From the NCBI RefSeq assembly GCF_021495345.1, contig NZ_CP099397.1:3720001-3784000 (forward strand): a DNA stretch of 64,000 bases, written 5' to 3'. Shown in pieces: positions 46,935-56,226 of the stretch. The DNA is from Pseudomonas hydrolytica (GTDB lineage: Bacteria; Pseudomonadota; Gammaproteobacteria; Pseudomonadales; Pseudomonadaceae). Made by a program: the position numbers and the translations under genes. The notes below the pieces were generated by a model that saw only the letters and a program-made list of their open reading frames with translations, made no database searches and was not told the DNA's origin. Numbering within the stretch: the stretch's first letter is position 1; the number at the start of each line of letters is the position of its first letter.

Positions 46935-48002
46935 ATGCGCAAGTACCGTCTGCTCTCCTTCGCCGCTGCCGGTCTGGCCGCGCTGCTCAGCTTCAGCGCC
47001 CACGCCGAGAAGAAAGACAGCTTCAGTGTCTGCTGGACGCTCTACGCCGGCTGGATGCCCTGGGGCTATGCCAGCACCTCCGGCATCATCGACAAATGGG
47101 CGAAGAAGTACGGCATCGACATCGATGTCGTGCAGCTCAACGACTACGTGGAATCCATCAACCAGTACAGCGTCGGCCAGTTCGACGGCTGCACCATGAC
47201 CAACATGGACGCCCTGACCATTCCCGCCGCCGGCGGCGTGGACAGCACCGCGCTGATCGTCGGCGATTACTCCAACGGCAACGACGGCCTGCTGATCAAG
47301 GGCGAAGGCAAGACCCTGGCCGACCTCAAGGGCATGCAGGTCAACCTGGTGGAGCTGTCGGTATCCCACTACTTCCTCGCCCGCGCGCTGGAAAGCGCCG
47401 GCATGAGCGAGCGCGACGTGAGCGTGGTGAACACCTCCGACGCCGACATCATCGCCGCCTTCTCCACCCCCAGCGTGCAGGCCGCCGCCACCTGGAACCC
47501 GATGCTCGCCGAGATCAAGGCCCAGCCGGGCAGCACCGAGGTGTTCGACTCCTCGAAGATCCCCGGTGAAATCCTCGACATGATGGTGGTCAACACCCAG
47601 ACGCTGAAGGACAACCCGGACTTCGGCAAAGCCCTGGTCGGCGCCTGGTTCGAGATTCTCGACCTGATGCAGTCCGGCACCCCGCAAGCCACCGAAGCGC
47701 TGACCGAAATGGCCAAGGCCTCCGGTACCGACCTGGCCGGATTCCAGGCCCAGCTGGCGACTACCAAGCTGTTCTACACACCCAAGGAAACCCTGGACTT
47801 CGTCACCAGCCCGGCCCTGCCGGAGACCATGACCAAGGTCGCCAACTTCAGCTTCGAGCACGGCATCCTCGGTGAAGGCGCGCGCAGCGCTGACGCCATC
47901 GGCATGACCTTCGCGGGCGACGTGACTACCGGCGACAGCGCCAACATCAAGCTGCGCTTCGACCCGAGCTACATACAGATGGCCGTCGACGGCAAGCTCT
48001 GA
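46935..48002 (+). CDS. Periplasmic binding protein of the guanidine locus (second paralogue)
   Basis: A 355-residue exported protein with a signal peptide ending near SAHAEKKD. It shares long blocks with the first paralogue: CWTLYAGWMPWGYASTSGII, QFDGCTMTNMDALTIPAAGG, KIPGEILDMMVVNTQTLKDN. TGGAGG precedes the start. It is first in the catabolic operon, whereas the permease and ATPase are in a separate unit. Two receptors for one permease suggest two affinities or two ligands. Confidence 0.88.
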   Translation: MRKYRLLSFAAAGLAALLSFSAHAEKKDSFSVCWTLYAGWMPWGYASTSGIIDKWAKKYGIDIDVVQLNDYVESINQYSVGQFDGCTMTNMDALTIPAAGGVDSTALIVGDYSNGNDGLLIKGEGKTLADLKGMQVNLVELSVSHYFLARALESAGMSERDVSVVNTSDADIIAAFSTPSVQAAATWNPMLAEIKAQPGSTEVFDSSKIPGEILDMMVVNTQTLKDNPDFGKALVGAWFEILDLMQSGTPQATEALTEMAKASGTDLAGFQAQLATTKLFYTPKETLDFVTSPALPETMTKVANFSFEHGILGEGARSADAIGMTFAGDVTTGDSANIKLRFDPSYIQMAVDGKL

Positions 48003-48077
48003 CCCTCACGCCCCTCACAACGATGATCAGGCGCCACTGCCGGCGCCTGACGATACGGCTTTGATCCCGAGGTACCC

Positions 48078-48806
48078 ATGACAACTGCCCTCACCCTCCG
48101 CCCTACCCTCTATGAGGAAACTGTCCCCGGCGGCGGCCACACGTCCTTCGTGCTCAAGCGCGGCCAGTTGCTGCGCATCACCGATATCGAAGGCGGCGCC
48201 AACGTCAGCCTGCTGCTGTTCAACGCCCTCGAGAAAAGCGAGCGGCTGAACCTGCCCGATACCTTGAAATGCCAGCACACCGCCAAACTCACCGCCGGCC
48301 ACTGCCTGTATTCGGACATGGGCCGCGTGCTGGCCGCCATCACCGCGGATACCTGTGGCTGGCACGACAGCTTCGGTGGAGTGCTATCGGCCTCCGAAGT
48401 GCTGGAGAAATACGGCCAGGGCCGCTATCAGGAACTGCGCAACGGCTTCTTCCGCAACGGCATGGACAACCTGCTGGTGGAAATGGGCAAGTGGGACCTC
48501 AACCTGCAAGACCTGTTGATGAACCTCAACCTGTTCAGCCGCGTGGACGTCGACGCCGATGGCGTATTCCACTTCCAGCCGAACAACTCCAAGGCCGGCG
48601 ACCATATCGAGCTGTATGCGCCGATGGACACGCTGGTGGTGCTCACCGCCCTGCAGCACCCGATGGACCCCAACCCGCAGTACGCGCCCAAGCCGGTGCA
48701 ATTGACCTGGAGCAAGGTCGCCAGCGACGGCATCACCCTGCTCTGCCGCACCTTGCGCCCGGAGAACGGCCGCGGCTTTCACAACACCGAACGTCAGTAT
48801 CTCTGA
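48078..48806 (+). CDS. DUF1989/urea carboxylase-associated protein (carboxyguanidine deiminase subunit)
   Basis: A 242-residue soluble protein. The family pattern is clear: [32 protein letters not shown], then the metal-site region [13 protein letters not shown] and [28 protein letters not shown]. Proteins of this pair were long called urea carboxylase-associated proteins. In Pseudomonas syringae the pair is reported as carboxyguanidine deiminase (CgdAB), which converts carboxyguanidine to allophanate. It lies ten bases before its paralogue. Confidence 0.88.
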   Translation: MTTALTLRPTLYEETVPGGGHTSFVLKRGQLLRITDIEGGANVSLLLFNALEKSERLNLPDTLKCQHTAKLTAGHCLYSDMGRVLAAITADTCGWHDSFGGVLSASEVLEKYGQGRYQELRNGFFRNGMDNLLVEMGKWDLNLQDLLMNLNLFSRVDVDADGVFHFQPNNSKAGDHIELYAPMDTLVVLTALQHPMDPNPQYAPKPVQLTWSKVASDGITLLCRTLRPENGRGFHNTERQYL

Positions 48807-48816
48807 GGGCGCACAC

Positions 48817-49452
48817 ATGAGCCTGACCGCAAGCAACCTGCATCCCGAGACCGCCAGCTTCCGCCACACCATCCCGGCGGGCGAGCCCTACCTGTTCGAG
48901 GTCAAGGCCGGGCAGACCCTGCGCCTGCATGACCTGGAAGGCAACCAGGCGATCGACACCCTGTTCTTCGCCGCGAAGAACCCGCGCGAACGCTTCGACC
49001 CGCAGCGCACCCTGCGCAAGCAGAACAAGGTTTACCTCACCACCGGCACGGTGCTCTACTCCAACCTCGGCAAACCGCTGCTGACCATAGTCGCCGACAC
49101 CTGCGGCCGCCACGACACCCTCGGCGGCGCCTGCGCGCAGGAGAGCAACACCGTCAGGTATGCACTCGAGAAGCGCTATATGCACAGCTGCCGCGACAAC
49201 TTCCTGCGCGCCAGCCTGCACGACGGCCGTCTGAGCAAGCGCGACCTCGGCGCCAATATCAATTTCTTCATGAACGTGCCGGTAACGCCGGAAGGCGGCC
49301 TGACCTTCGAGGACGGCCTCTCCGCGCCCGGCAAGTACGTGGAGCTCAAGGCCGAGACCGATGTCATCGTGCTGATCTCCAACTGCCCGCAACTGAACAA
49401 CCCCTGCAACGGCTGGAACCCGACCCCGGCCGAAGTGCTGGTGTGGAACTGA
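48817..49452 (+). CDS. DUF1989/urea carboxylase-associated protein (second carboxyguanidine deiminase subunit)
   Basis: A 211-residue paralogue of the preceding protein. The pattern is [34 protein letters not shown], then [19 protein letters not shown] and [29 protein letters not shown]. The Cys/His cluster (TCGRHD, GGAC) probably binds a metal. It presumably forms a complex with its neighbour and hands allophanate to a hydrolase that is not encoded here. Confidence 0.88.
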   Translation: MSLTASNLHPETASFRHTIPAGEPYLFEVKAGQTLRLHDLEGNQAIDTLFFAAKNPRERFDPQRTLRKQNKVYLTTGTVLYSNLGKPLLTIVADTCGRHDTLGGACAQESNTVRYALEKRYMHSCRDNFLRASLHDGRLSKRDLGANINFFMNVPVTPEGGLTFEDGLSAPGKYVELKAETDVIVLISNCPQLNNPCNGWNPTPAEVLVWN

Positions 49453-49612
49453 CGCAGGGCGGGTGAAACCCGCCAAGGCCCGGCGGGTTTTCACCGGCCC
49501 TGCAAAATTTGTCCCCAGCACGCGCAACACGCATCACCCGGATTTCCACCACGGACGACCGTGGCACATGACGAATGACGGCGGGACGGCCCGCCACGCC
49601 CTTCGAGGGTCA

Positions 49613-52600
49613 ATGAAGATGTTCGACAAACTCCTGATCGCCAACCGTGGCGCCATTGCCTGCCGCATCCTGCGCACCCTGCGTCAACTGAACGTCAGCG
49701 GCGTAGCCGTGTATGCCGAGGCAGACGCTGCCAGCCTGCATATCCAGCAGGCCGATGAAGCCTTCTGCCTCGGCGACGGCCCCGCCGCGCAGACCTACCT
49801 GGTGGTCGACAAGATTCTCGCCGCGGCCAAGGCCTGCGGCGCGCAGGCCATCCATCCCGGCTACGGCTTTCTCTCCGAGAACGCCGCCTTCGCCGAAGCC
49901 TGCGAAGCCGCCGGCATAGCCTTCGTCGGCCCCACGCCCGAGCAACTGCGCGTATTCGGCCTCAAGCACACCGCCCGCGCCCTGGCCAAGCAACATGGCG
50001 TGCCCATGCTCGAAGGCACCGAATTGCTGGAAAACCTCGACGCCGCGCTCAAGGCCGGCGAACAGGTCGGCTACCCGGTGATGCTGAAAAGCACTGCCGG
50101 CGGTGGCGGCATCGGCATGCGCGTCTGCCGCTCGGCCGCCGAACTCAGCGAAGCCTTCGAGGCGGTCAAGCGCCTGGGGCAGAACAACTTCAGCGACAGC
50201 GGCGTATTTATCGAGAAGTACATCCAGCGCGCCCGCCACCTGGAAGTGCAGGTATTCGGCGACGGCCAGGGCGAGGTGCTCGCCCTCGGCGTGCGCGACT
50301 GCTCGGTACAACGGCGCAACCAGAAGGTGCTGGAAGAAACACCGGCACCGAACCTGCCCGCCGGCATGAATGAGGCGCTGTGCGCGGCGGCGATCAAGCT
50401 GGCCAAGGCGGTGAATTACCGTAGCGCCGGCACCGTCGAATTCGTCTACGACAGCGAGGCCGAGCGCTTCTACTTCCTCGAAGTGAACACCCGTCTGCAG
50501 GTCGAGCACGGCGTCACCGAACAGGTGTGGGGCGTCGACCTGGTGCGCTGGATGATCGAACTGGCGGCCGGCGATCTACCGCCGCTGAGCGAACTGGCCA
50601 AAGGCCTGAAGCCCAACGGCCACGCCATCCAGGCACGCCTGTACGCCGAAGATCCGGGCCGGGATTTTCAGCCCAGCCCCGGCCTGCTGACTGCCGTGAC
50701 CTTCCCGCCCACTGACGGCGAGGCCCTGCGTATCGACACCTGGGTCGAAGCCGGCTGCGAGATTCCGCCCTACTTCGACCCGATGATCGCCAAGCTGATC
50801 ACCTGGGCGCAAAGCCGCGAAGAAGCCTCCCATGCGCTGGATCAGGCCCTGGCAGGCACCCTGCTCTACGGCGTGGAATGCAACCGCGACTACCTGCGCC
50901 AGATCCTTAGCGATGCGCCTTTCGCCAGCGGCCATCCCTGGACCCGCTGCCTGGAAAACCTCGTCTATCAGGCCAGCACCTTCGAAGTGCTCGGCGCCGG
51001 CACCCAAACCAGCGTGCAGGACTATCCCGGCCGCCTCGGCTACTGGGCCGTGGGCGTACCGCCGTCCGGGCCGATGGATGATCGCGCCCTGCGCCTGGGC
51101 AACCGCCTGCTGGGCAACGCAGAGGGCGCCGCCGGCCTGGAAATCACCATGAGCGGCCCGACCCTGCGCTTCAATACGGACGCCGTGGTCGCCGTCACCG
51201 GCGCCGAGATTCCGCTGAGCATCGATGGCTTAGAACAGCCGATGAACACCGCCCTGCTGATCGAGGCCGGCAGCACCCTGACGCTCGGCACCATCGCAGG
51301 CAGCGGCGCGCGCAGCTACCTGAGCGTTCGCGGCGGCATTCAGGTGCCGGATTACCTGGGCAGCAAGAGCACCTTTACCCTCGGCCAGTTCGGCGGCCAT
51401 GGCGGCCGTGCACTGCGCGCCGGCGACGTGCTGCACCTGCTGCCGCTGGCCGATACCGGCAGCGGCGCGCAACTGCCCGCCGAACTCTGCCCATCCCTGC
51501 CGGCCGTACGCGAACTGCGCGTGATCTACGGCCCGCACGGCACGCCGGAATACTTCACACCCGCCTATGTCGACAGCTTCCTCGCCACCGAGTGGGAAGT
51601 GCACTTCAACTCCAGCCGCACCGGCGTGCGCCTGATCGGGCCGAAACCGGAATGGGTGCGCGACAGCGGCGGCGAAGCCGGCCTGCACCCGTCCAATATT
51701 CACGACAACCCCTACGCCATCGGCGCGGTAGATTTTACCGGCGACATGCCGGTGATCCTCGGCCCGGACGGCCCCAGCCTGGGCGGCTTCGTCTGCCTGG
51801 TGACTATCATCGAGGCCGACCTGTGGCAGCTCGGCCAGCTCAAGGCCGGCGACAAGGTACGCTTCGTGCCGGTGGATATCGCCACGGCACGGGAGTTGGC
51901 CAAAGCCAGTGCCAGCGAATGCACCAGCCTTTGTGGGAGCGGCTTCAGCCGCGATGCAGGCAACACCGAAATCGCGGATAAATCCGCTCCTACAGACGCG
52001 ACCGTAGCCCGGATGCAATCCGGGGAAAACGCAGCGCCTGAATCCCGGATTGCATCCGGGCTACAAAGCCCCATCGTCCTCGACATCGGCCAGGCCGACA
52101 CCCGCCTGGTCGCACGCCTGTCCGGCGACACCCACCTGCTGCTGGAAATTGGCCAGCCGGAACTGGACCTGGTGCTGCGCTTCCGTGGCCACGCGCTGAT
52201 GCAGGCGCTGGAGGCCAAGCGGCTCGCCGGCGTGATCGACCTCACCCCCGGCATTCGCTCGCTGCAGGTGCACTACCAGCCGGAAACCCTGCCGCTGCAG
52301 CGCCTGCTCGACCTAGTCGCCGGCGAGTGGGACGCGGTATGCGCCGCCAAGGATCTGAAGGTGCCGTCGCGCATCGTCCACCTGCCGCTGTCCTGGGACG
52401 ACCCGGCCTGCCAGCTGGCCATCGAGAAATACATGACCACCGTGCGCAAGGACGCCCCCTGGTGCCCGAGCAACCTGGAGTTCATCCGCCGCATCAACGA
52501 CCTGCCGAACCTCGACGAGGTGTACCGCACCGTGTTCGACGCCAGCTACCTGGTGATGGGCCTGGGCGACGTCTATCTCGGCGCGCCGGTGGCCACGCCG

Positions 52601-53314
52601 CTGGACCCGCGCCATCGCCTGGTCACCACCAAGTACAACCCGGCGCGCACCTGGACGGCGGAGAACTCCGTCGGCATCGGCGGCGCCTATATGTGCGTGT
52701 ACGGCATGGAAGGCCCCGGCGGCTATCAGTTCGTCGGCCGTACCCTGCAGATGTGGAACCGCTACCGCGAGGTCGAGGCCTTCGACGGCAAGCCCTGGCT
52801 GCTGCGCTTCTTCGACCAGATCCGCTTCTACCCGGTGAGTGCCGACGAACTGCTGCGCATCCGCCGCGACTTCCCACTGGGCCGCTACCCGCTGCGCATC
52901 GAGCACAGCGAACTGGCCCTGGCCGACTACCAGCAGTTTCTCGATGAAGAAGCAGAGGGCATCGCCGCCTTCCGCCAGCAGCAGCGCGCGGCTTTCGATG
53001 CCGAGCGCCAGCGATGGATCGAATCGGGTCAGGCGCATTTCGAAGTCGAGGAAGTGGCCGCCGAGCTTGGCGATGATGCGCCGCTGGGGGCCGGTCAGCA
53101 CGGCATCGACAGCCATATCGCCGGCAACCTCTGGCAGGTGCAGGTGGAAGCCGGCGCACAGGTGCAGGCCGGCGACGTGCTGGTGATTCTCGAATCGATG
53201 AAGATGGAGATTCCGCTGACCGCACCGGTGGCCGGCACCGTGCGCGAGGTGCGTGTGCAGCCCGGCTCGCCGGTACGCGCCGGGCAGCGCGTGGTGGTGC
53301 TGGAAGAGGCCTGA
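49613..53314 (+). CDS. Urea/guanidine carboxylase, biotin-dependent
   Basis: A 1233-residue multidomain enzyme. Biotin carboxylase covers about residues 1-450 (KLLIANRGAIACRI; KSTAGGGGIGM; EVNTRLQVEHGVTE). The carboxyltransferase is built from KipA- and KipI-like halves (VQDYPGRLGYWAVGVPPSGPMDD; YGMEGPGGYQFVGR). A C-terminal biotinyl domain has ESMKMEIPLTAP. The riboswitch and deiminase pair favour guanidine as substrate; a reported Asp/Asn difference in the carboxyltransferase domain should decide, but I cannot place it with certainty. The gene contains an in-frame REP insertion. ATG at 49619 is an alternative start. Confidence 0.92.
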   Translation: MKMFDKLLIANRGAIACRILRTLRQLNVSGVAVYAEADAASLHIQQADEAFCLGDGPAAQTYLVVDKILAAAKACGAQAIHPGYGFLSENAAFAEACEAAGIAFVGPTPEQLRVFGLKHTARALAKQHGVPMLEGTELLENLDAALKAGEQVGYPVMLKSTAGGGGIGMRVCRSAAELSEAFEAVKRLGQNNFSDSGVFIEKYIQRARHLEVQVFGDGQGEVLALGVRDCSVQRRNQKVLEETPAPNLPAGMNEALCAAAIKLAKAVNYRSAGTVEFVYDSEAERFYFLEVNTRLQVEHGVTEQVWGVDLVRWMIELAAGDLPPLSELAKGLKPNGHAIQARLYAEDPGRDFQPSPGLLTAVTFPPTDGEALRIDTWVEAGCEIPPYFDPMIAKLITWAQSREEASHALDQALAGTLLYGVECNRDYLRQILSDAPFASGHPWTRCLENLVYQASTFEVLGAGTQTSVQDYPGRLGYWAVGVPPSGPMDDRALRLGNRLLGNAEGAAGLEITMSGPTLRFNTDAVVAVTGAEIPLSIDGLEQPMNTALLIEAGSTLTLGTIAGSGARSYLSVRGGIQVPDYLGSKSTFTLGQFGGHGGRALRAGDVLHLLPLADTGSGAQLPAELCPSLPAVRELRVIYGPHGTPEYFTPAYVDSFLATEWEVHFNSSRTGVRLIGPKPEWVRDSGGEAGLHPSNIHDNPYAIGAVDFTGDMPVILGPDGPSLGGFVCLVTIIEADLWQLGQLKAGDKVRFVPVDIATARELAKASASECTSLCGSGFSRDAGNTEIADKSAPTDATVARMQSGENAAPESRIASGLQSPIVLDIGQADTRLVARLSGDTHLLLEIGQPELDLVLRFRGHALMQALEAKRLAGVIDLTPGIRSLQVHYQPETLPLQRLLDLVAGEWDAVCAAKDLKVPSRIVHLPLSWDDPACQLAIEKYMTTVRKDAPWCPSNLEFIRRINDLPNLDEVYRTVFDASYLVMGLGDVYLGAPVATPLDPRHRLVTTKYNPARTWTAENSVGIGGAYMCVYGMEGPGGYQFVGRTLQMWNRYREVEAFDGKPWLLRFFDQIRFYPVSADELLRIRRDFPLGRYPLRIEHSELALADYQQFLDEEAEGIAAFRQQQRAAFDAERQRWIESGQAHFEVEEVAAELGDDAPLGAGQHGIDSHIAGNLWQVQVEAGAQVQAGDVLVILESMKMEIPLTAPVAGTVREVRVQPGSPVRAGQRVVVLEEA
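51933..52064. repeat. Composite REP insertion inside the carboxylase gene
   Basis: Two REP families lie end to end within the coding sequence. The first is GTGGGAGCGGCTTCAGCCGC with ATCGCGGATAAATCCGCTCC (51933-51993); the second is GTAGCCCGGATGCAATCCGGGG facing CCCGGATTGCATCCGGGC (52004-52064). Total length is 132 bp, 44 codons, with no stop in frame. It encodes a stretch such as CGSGFSRDAGNTEIADKSAP in the linker between the two carboxyltransferase halves (about residues 774-817). Confidence 0.9.
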
Positions 53315-53463
53315 AGCGTAGGCGACAGGTCAACGGAAAATCAGGGCCGCCGGACCGAACCGGTGGCCCTGAAGTACGCAGAAGAGGGTTAATACCAAAG
53401 GCAACGATGACGCGTCGGCGACGGCACGCTAGCATTGGGCCACGCAATCAAGGCTCGGACCTC

Positions 53464-54933
53464 ATGCCACTCAGCACTTCCCGCAAGGCCCAGTTCACCC
53501 TTCTGCTACTGCTGGGCACCCTGCTGCTGGGGGGCTTTCTCGCCACCAGCCTGGCCAGTTACCACGCCTCGCGCGAAAGCATTCGCCACAACATCGTCAA
53601 CACCGAGCTGCCGCTGACCTCGGACAACATCTACTCCGAGATCCAGAAAGACCTGATCCGCCCGACGCAGATCGCCTCGATGATGTCGCGCGATACCTTC
53701 CTGCGCGACTGGGCGCTGGCCGGCGAGCTCGATCCCGAGCCCATCACCCGCTACCTGCGTGAAATCCAGGACCACTACGGCACCTTCACCAGTTTCTTCA
53801 TCTCCGAACGCACCCGCACCTACTATCAGGCCAAGGGCGTGCTCAAGCAGGTCCGCGAGGACGAGCCACGCGACGCCTGGTACTTCCGCGTGCGCCAGAT
53901 GAGCGAACCTTACGAAATCAGCGTCGACCCGGACATGGCCAATGCGGATCAGCTGACCTTCTTCATCAACTTCAAGGTGTTCGACTATGAGGAACGCTTT
54001 ATCGGCGTGGCCGGCGTCGGCCTCACCGTGGATGCCGTGGTCAAGCTGGTGGACGACTACCAGCGGCGCTACGACCGCAGCATCTTCTTCACCGACCGCA
54101 GCGGCCTGCTGGTACTGACCGGTGCCGATGGCGGCCCAATGGGATCTCGCCGTGGCCAGGCGCTCAATACCATCGACGGCCTGGAGAACCTGCTGTTCGA
54201 ACTGCCGCGCCCCGAGAGCGGCAACTTCAGCTATCAGGAGCACGGCCGCGGCCATTTCCTCAACGTGCGCTACATCCCCGAACTGGACTGGTACCTGTTC
54301 GTTGACAAGCACGAGGAAGGCGCCCTGGCCGGCATCCGCAAGAGCCTCTACCTCAACCTGCTGATCTGCACCCTGATCACCCTGGCCGTGCTGCTTCTGG
54401 TCTACCTCGCCACACGCCGCTACCAGCGCCGCATCGCCGCCCTGGCCACCACCGACAGCCTCACCGAACTGCCCAACCGCCGCGGCTTCGACATCCTCGC
54501 CGCGCAGGCACTGCAGGAGGCCCAGCGAGACAGCAGCCCGCTGTGCGCGGTGCTGCTGGACCTGGACAACTTCAAGGCCCTTAACGACGCCCATGGCCAT
54601 CTGGCCGGCGACGACGTGCTGCGCCGCTTCGCCCGCCAGCTGCGCGGCAGCCTGCGCCAGGCGGACATCCTCTGCCGCTGGGGCGGCGAGGAATTCATCC
54701 TGCTGCTGAAGAACACCGACCGCAACGCCGCCCATGAGCTGGCCGAGAAACTGCGCCAGCAATGCGCCGAGCAGCGCTACCCGGTTGCAGGCGAGGCCCT
54801 GCAGGTCACCGTCAGCCTCGGCCTCAGCCAGTGGCAAGAGGGCGAAACCCTGCACGACCTGCTCGGCCGTACCGATCGCGCGCTGTATCGCGCCAAGCAG
54901 GCCGGGCGCGACCGCGTCTGCGTCGATCCCTGA
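53464..54933 (+). CDS. Membrane diguanylate cyclase with Cache-type sensor
   Basis: A 489-residue protein. A first membrane helix (about residues 9-30), a periplasmic double-Cache-like domain (about 31-290, with SEIQKDLIRPTQIASMMSRD), a second helix (about 297-320), then a GGDEF domain. The active site reads GGEEF, an active variant, with inhibitory-site RQAD five residues before it. It should sense an external ligand and make cyclic di-GMP. Upstream residues before MPLSTSRK are not protein-like. The stop overlaps the next gene. Confidence 0.92.
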   Translation: MPLSTSRKAQFTLLLLLGTLLLGGFLATSLASYHASRESIRHNIVNTELPLTSDNIYSEIQKDLIRPTQIASMMSRDTFLRDWALAGELDPEPITRYLREIQDHYGTFTSFFISERTRTYYQAKGVLKQVREDEPRDAWYFRVRQMSEPYEISVDPDMANADQLTFFINFKVFDYEERFIGVAGVGLTVDAVVKLVDDYQRRYDRSIFFTDRSGLLVLTGADGGPMGSRRGQALNTIDGLENLLFELPRPESGNFSYQEHGRGHFLNVRYIPELDWYLFVDKHEEGALAGIRKSLYLNLLICTLITLAVLLLVYLATRRYQRRIAALATTDSLTELPNRRGFDILAAQALQEAQRDSSPLCAVLLDLDNFKALNDAHGHLAGDDVLRRFARQLRGSLRQADILCRWGGEEFILLLKNTDRNAAHELAEKLRQQCAEQRYPVAGEALQVTVSLGLSQWQEGETLHDLLGRTDRALYRAKQAGRDRVCVDP

Positions 54934-55139
54934 TGGATAGCCAACACTGCCCGCTGTGCGGCCGCAGCAACCAGTGCAGCCTGGCCAACGGTCGCCAGGA
55001 CGAACCCTGCAGGTGCTTCGACGTGCAGATCGATCCGGCCGCGCTGCAGCGCCTGACGCCCGAGCAGCGCAACCAGGCCTGCCTGTGCCCGGCCTGCGCC
55101 GGCGCAGTGAAAGCCGCCGAGCGCCGCGAGCAGAACTGA
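54933..55139 (+). CDS. Cysteine-rich CWC-type small protein
   Basis: A 68-residue protein, MDSQHCPLCGRSNQCSLANG, with CPLCG, NQC, PCRCF and CLCPAC: eight cysteines, which suggests zinc binding. The pattern fits the cysteine-rich CWC family, with CRC in place of CWC. The ATG overlaps the TGA of the cyclase gene and the next gene starts three bases after its stop, so it sits in a tight three-gene unit. Function unknown. Confidence 0.78.
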   Translation: MDSQHCPLCGRSNQCSLANGRQDEPCRCFDVQIDPAALQRLTPEQRNQACLCPACAGAVKAAERREQN

Positions 55140-55142
55140 GCC

Positions 55143-55835
55143 ATGCGCCTGGATCGCTTTCTCAGCAACTTCCCCCGTTTCAGCCGGCAGGACAGCCGCC
55201 TGCTGATCTGCGCCGGGCGCCTGCGCGTGGATGGCGAGACCGTCCGCGACCCGCGTTTCGACGTGCGCGATTTCCAGCGCGTGGAGCTGGACGACGAACT
55301 GCTCCAGGCCGGACGCAGCGCGCGCTACTGGATGCTGCACAAACCGGTCGGCGTGGTCAGCGCCACCGCGCATGACGAACACCGCACCGTGCTCGACCTG
55401 CTCGACGAACCGGACAAGCACGACCTGCACCTGGCCGGGCGCCTGGACCTCAACACCAGCGGCCTGCTGCTGATCACCAACGACGGTCGCTGGTCGCGGC
55501 GTATCACCCAGCCGCAGCAGCGCAAGCCCAAGGTCTACCACGTCAGCACCGAACAGCCGATCACCGCCGAATACGCCGAAGTGTTCGAGCGCGGCCTGTA
55601 CTTCGCCTTCGAAGACCTCACCACCCTGCCCGCCCGGCTCGAACTGCTGGGCAGCCACAGCGCCCGCCTGACCCTGTTCGAGGGCCGTTACCATCAGGTC
55701 AAGCGCATGTTCGGCCACTTCCGCAATCGCGTGGTCGCGCTGCATCGCGAGAGCATGGGCGAGATCGTCCTCGACCCGCGGCTGGCGCCCGGCCAGTACC
55801 GCGCGCTGACCGCCGCAGAAATCGCCAGCGTCTGA
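55143..55835 (+). CDS. rsuA: 16S rRNA pseudouridine synthase, RsuA family
   Basis: A 230-residue enzyme. An N-terminal S4 RNA-binding domain (MRLDRFLSNF, LICAGRLRVDGETV) precedes the catalytic domain. The catalytic Asp lies in LAGRLDLNTSGLLLITNDG (about residue 103), and YHQVKRMFG is near the C-terminus. The family modifies U516 of 16S rRNA; a sister subfamily member (RluE/RluF) is less likely given the length and S4 domain. Confidence 0.9.
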   Translation: MRLDRFLSNFPRFSRQDSRLLICAGRLRVDGETVRDPRFDVRDFQRVELDDELLQAGRSARYWMLHKPVGVVSATAHDEHRTVLDLLDEPDKHDLHLAGRLDLNTSGLLLITNDGRWSRRITQPQQRKPKVYHVSTEQPITAEYAEVFERGLYFAFEDLTTLPARLELLGSHSARLTLFEGRYHQVKRMFGHFRNRVVALHRESMGEIVLDPRLAPGQYRALTAAEIASV

Positions 55836-56226
55836 TCGCACAGGCGCCGAACCTTACAACCCGACCAACGGTATCCAGAAACCGCGATAAAGATGTGACT
55901 CGCCCTTGCATGGCTGCAAGGCAACTGCTTGAATCGAATCACAAGTCCTGAGATGACCAATCGGTCACTACCGGACATCTAAGCGTTTCTTCGGTTACTG
56001 GCGTTCTGCGCCGACTGGATTCCTGCCTGGTAACACCGCCCCCTCTCCGGCCTCCGAAAAGGCTTGGAGCGCTCGCCTGTTTCGATCCTAACTGTTTGAA
56101 AATAAAAGAATTCCAAAAATCTCTCGCCTGACATCAGCTTGTCACGTCCAGGCGTTTTCCTGACTGCCCGAAGCTTGCGAACGGCCACCCGCTCGCCTTG
56201 ACCCATTTGCGCCAGGAGGAAACGAC
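55836..56226 (+). other. Long non-coding leader/promoter region of phaG
   Basis: A 391-base gap with lower GC content than its surroundings, including an A/T-rich patch near 56090-56120 (TGTTTGAAAATAAAAGAATT). No open reading frame looks coding. CAGGAGGAAACGAC gives a strong ribosome-binding site for phaG. I could not fix a promoter class; a GAACCTT element near 55848 is only a weak hint of an extracytoplasmic sigma-factor site. Confidence 0.4.

Noticed and set aside
49613..53314. Carboxylase gene considered a pseudogene because of the internal REP block
   Set aside because: The insert is a multiple of three with no stop, lies in a linker, and all catalytic motifs and the biotin site are intact.
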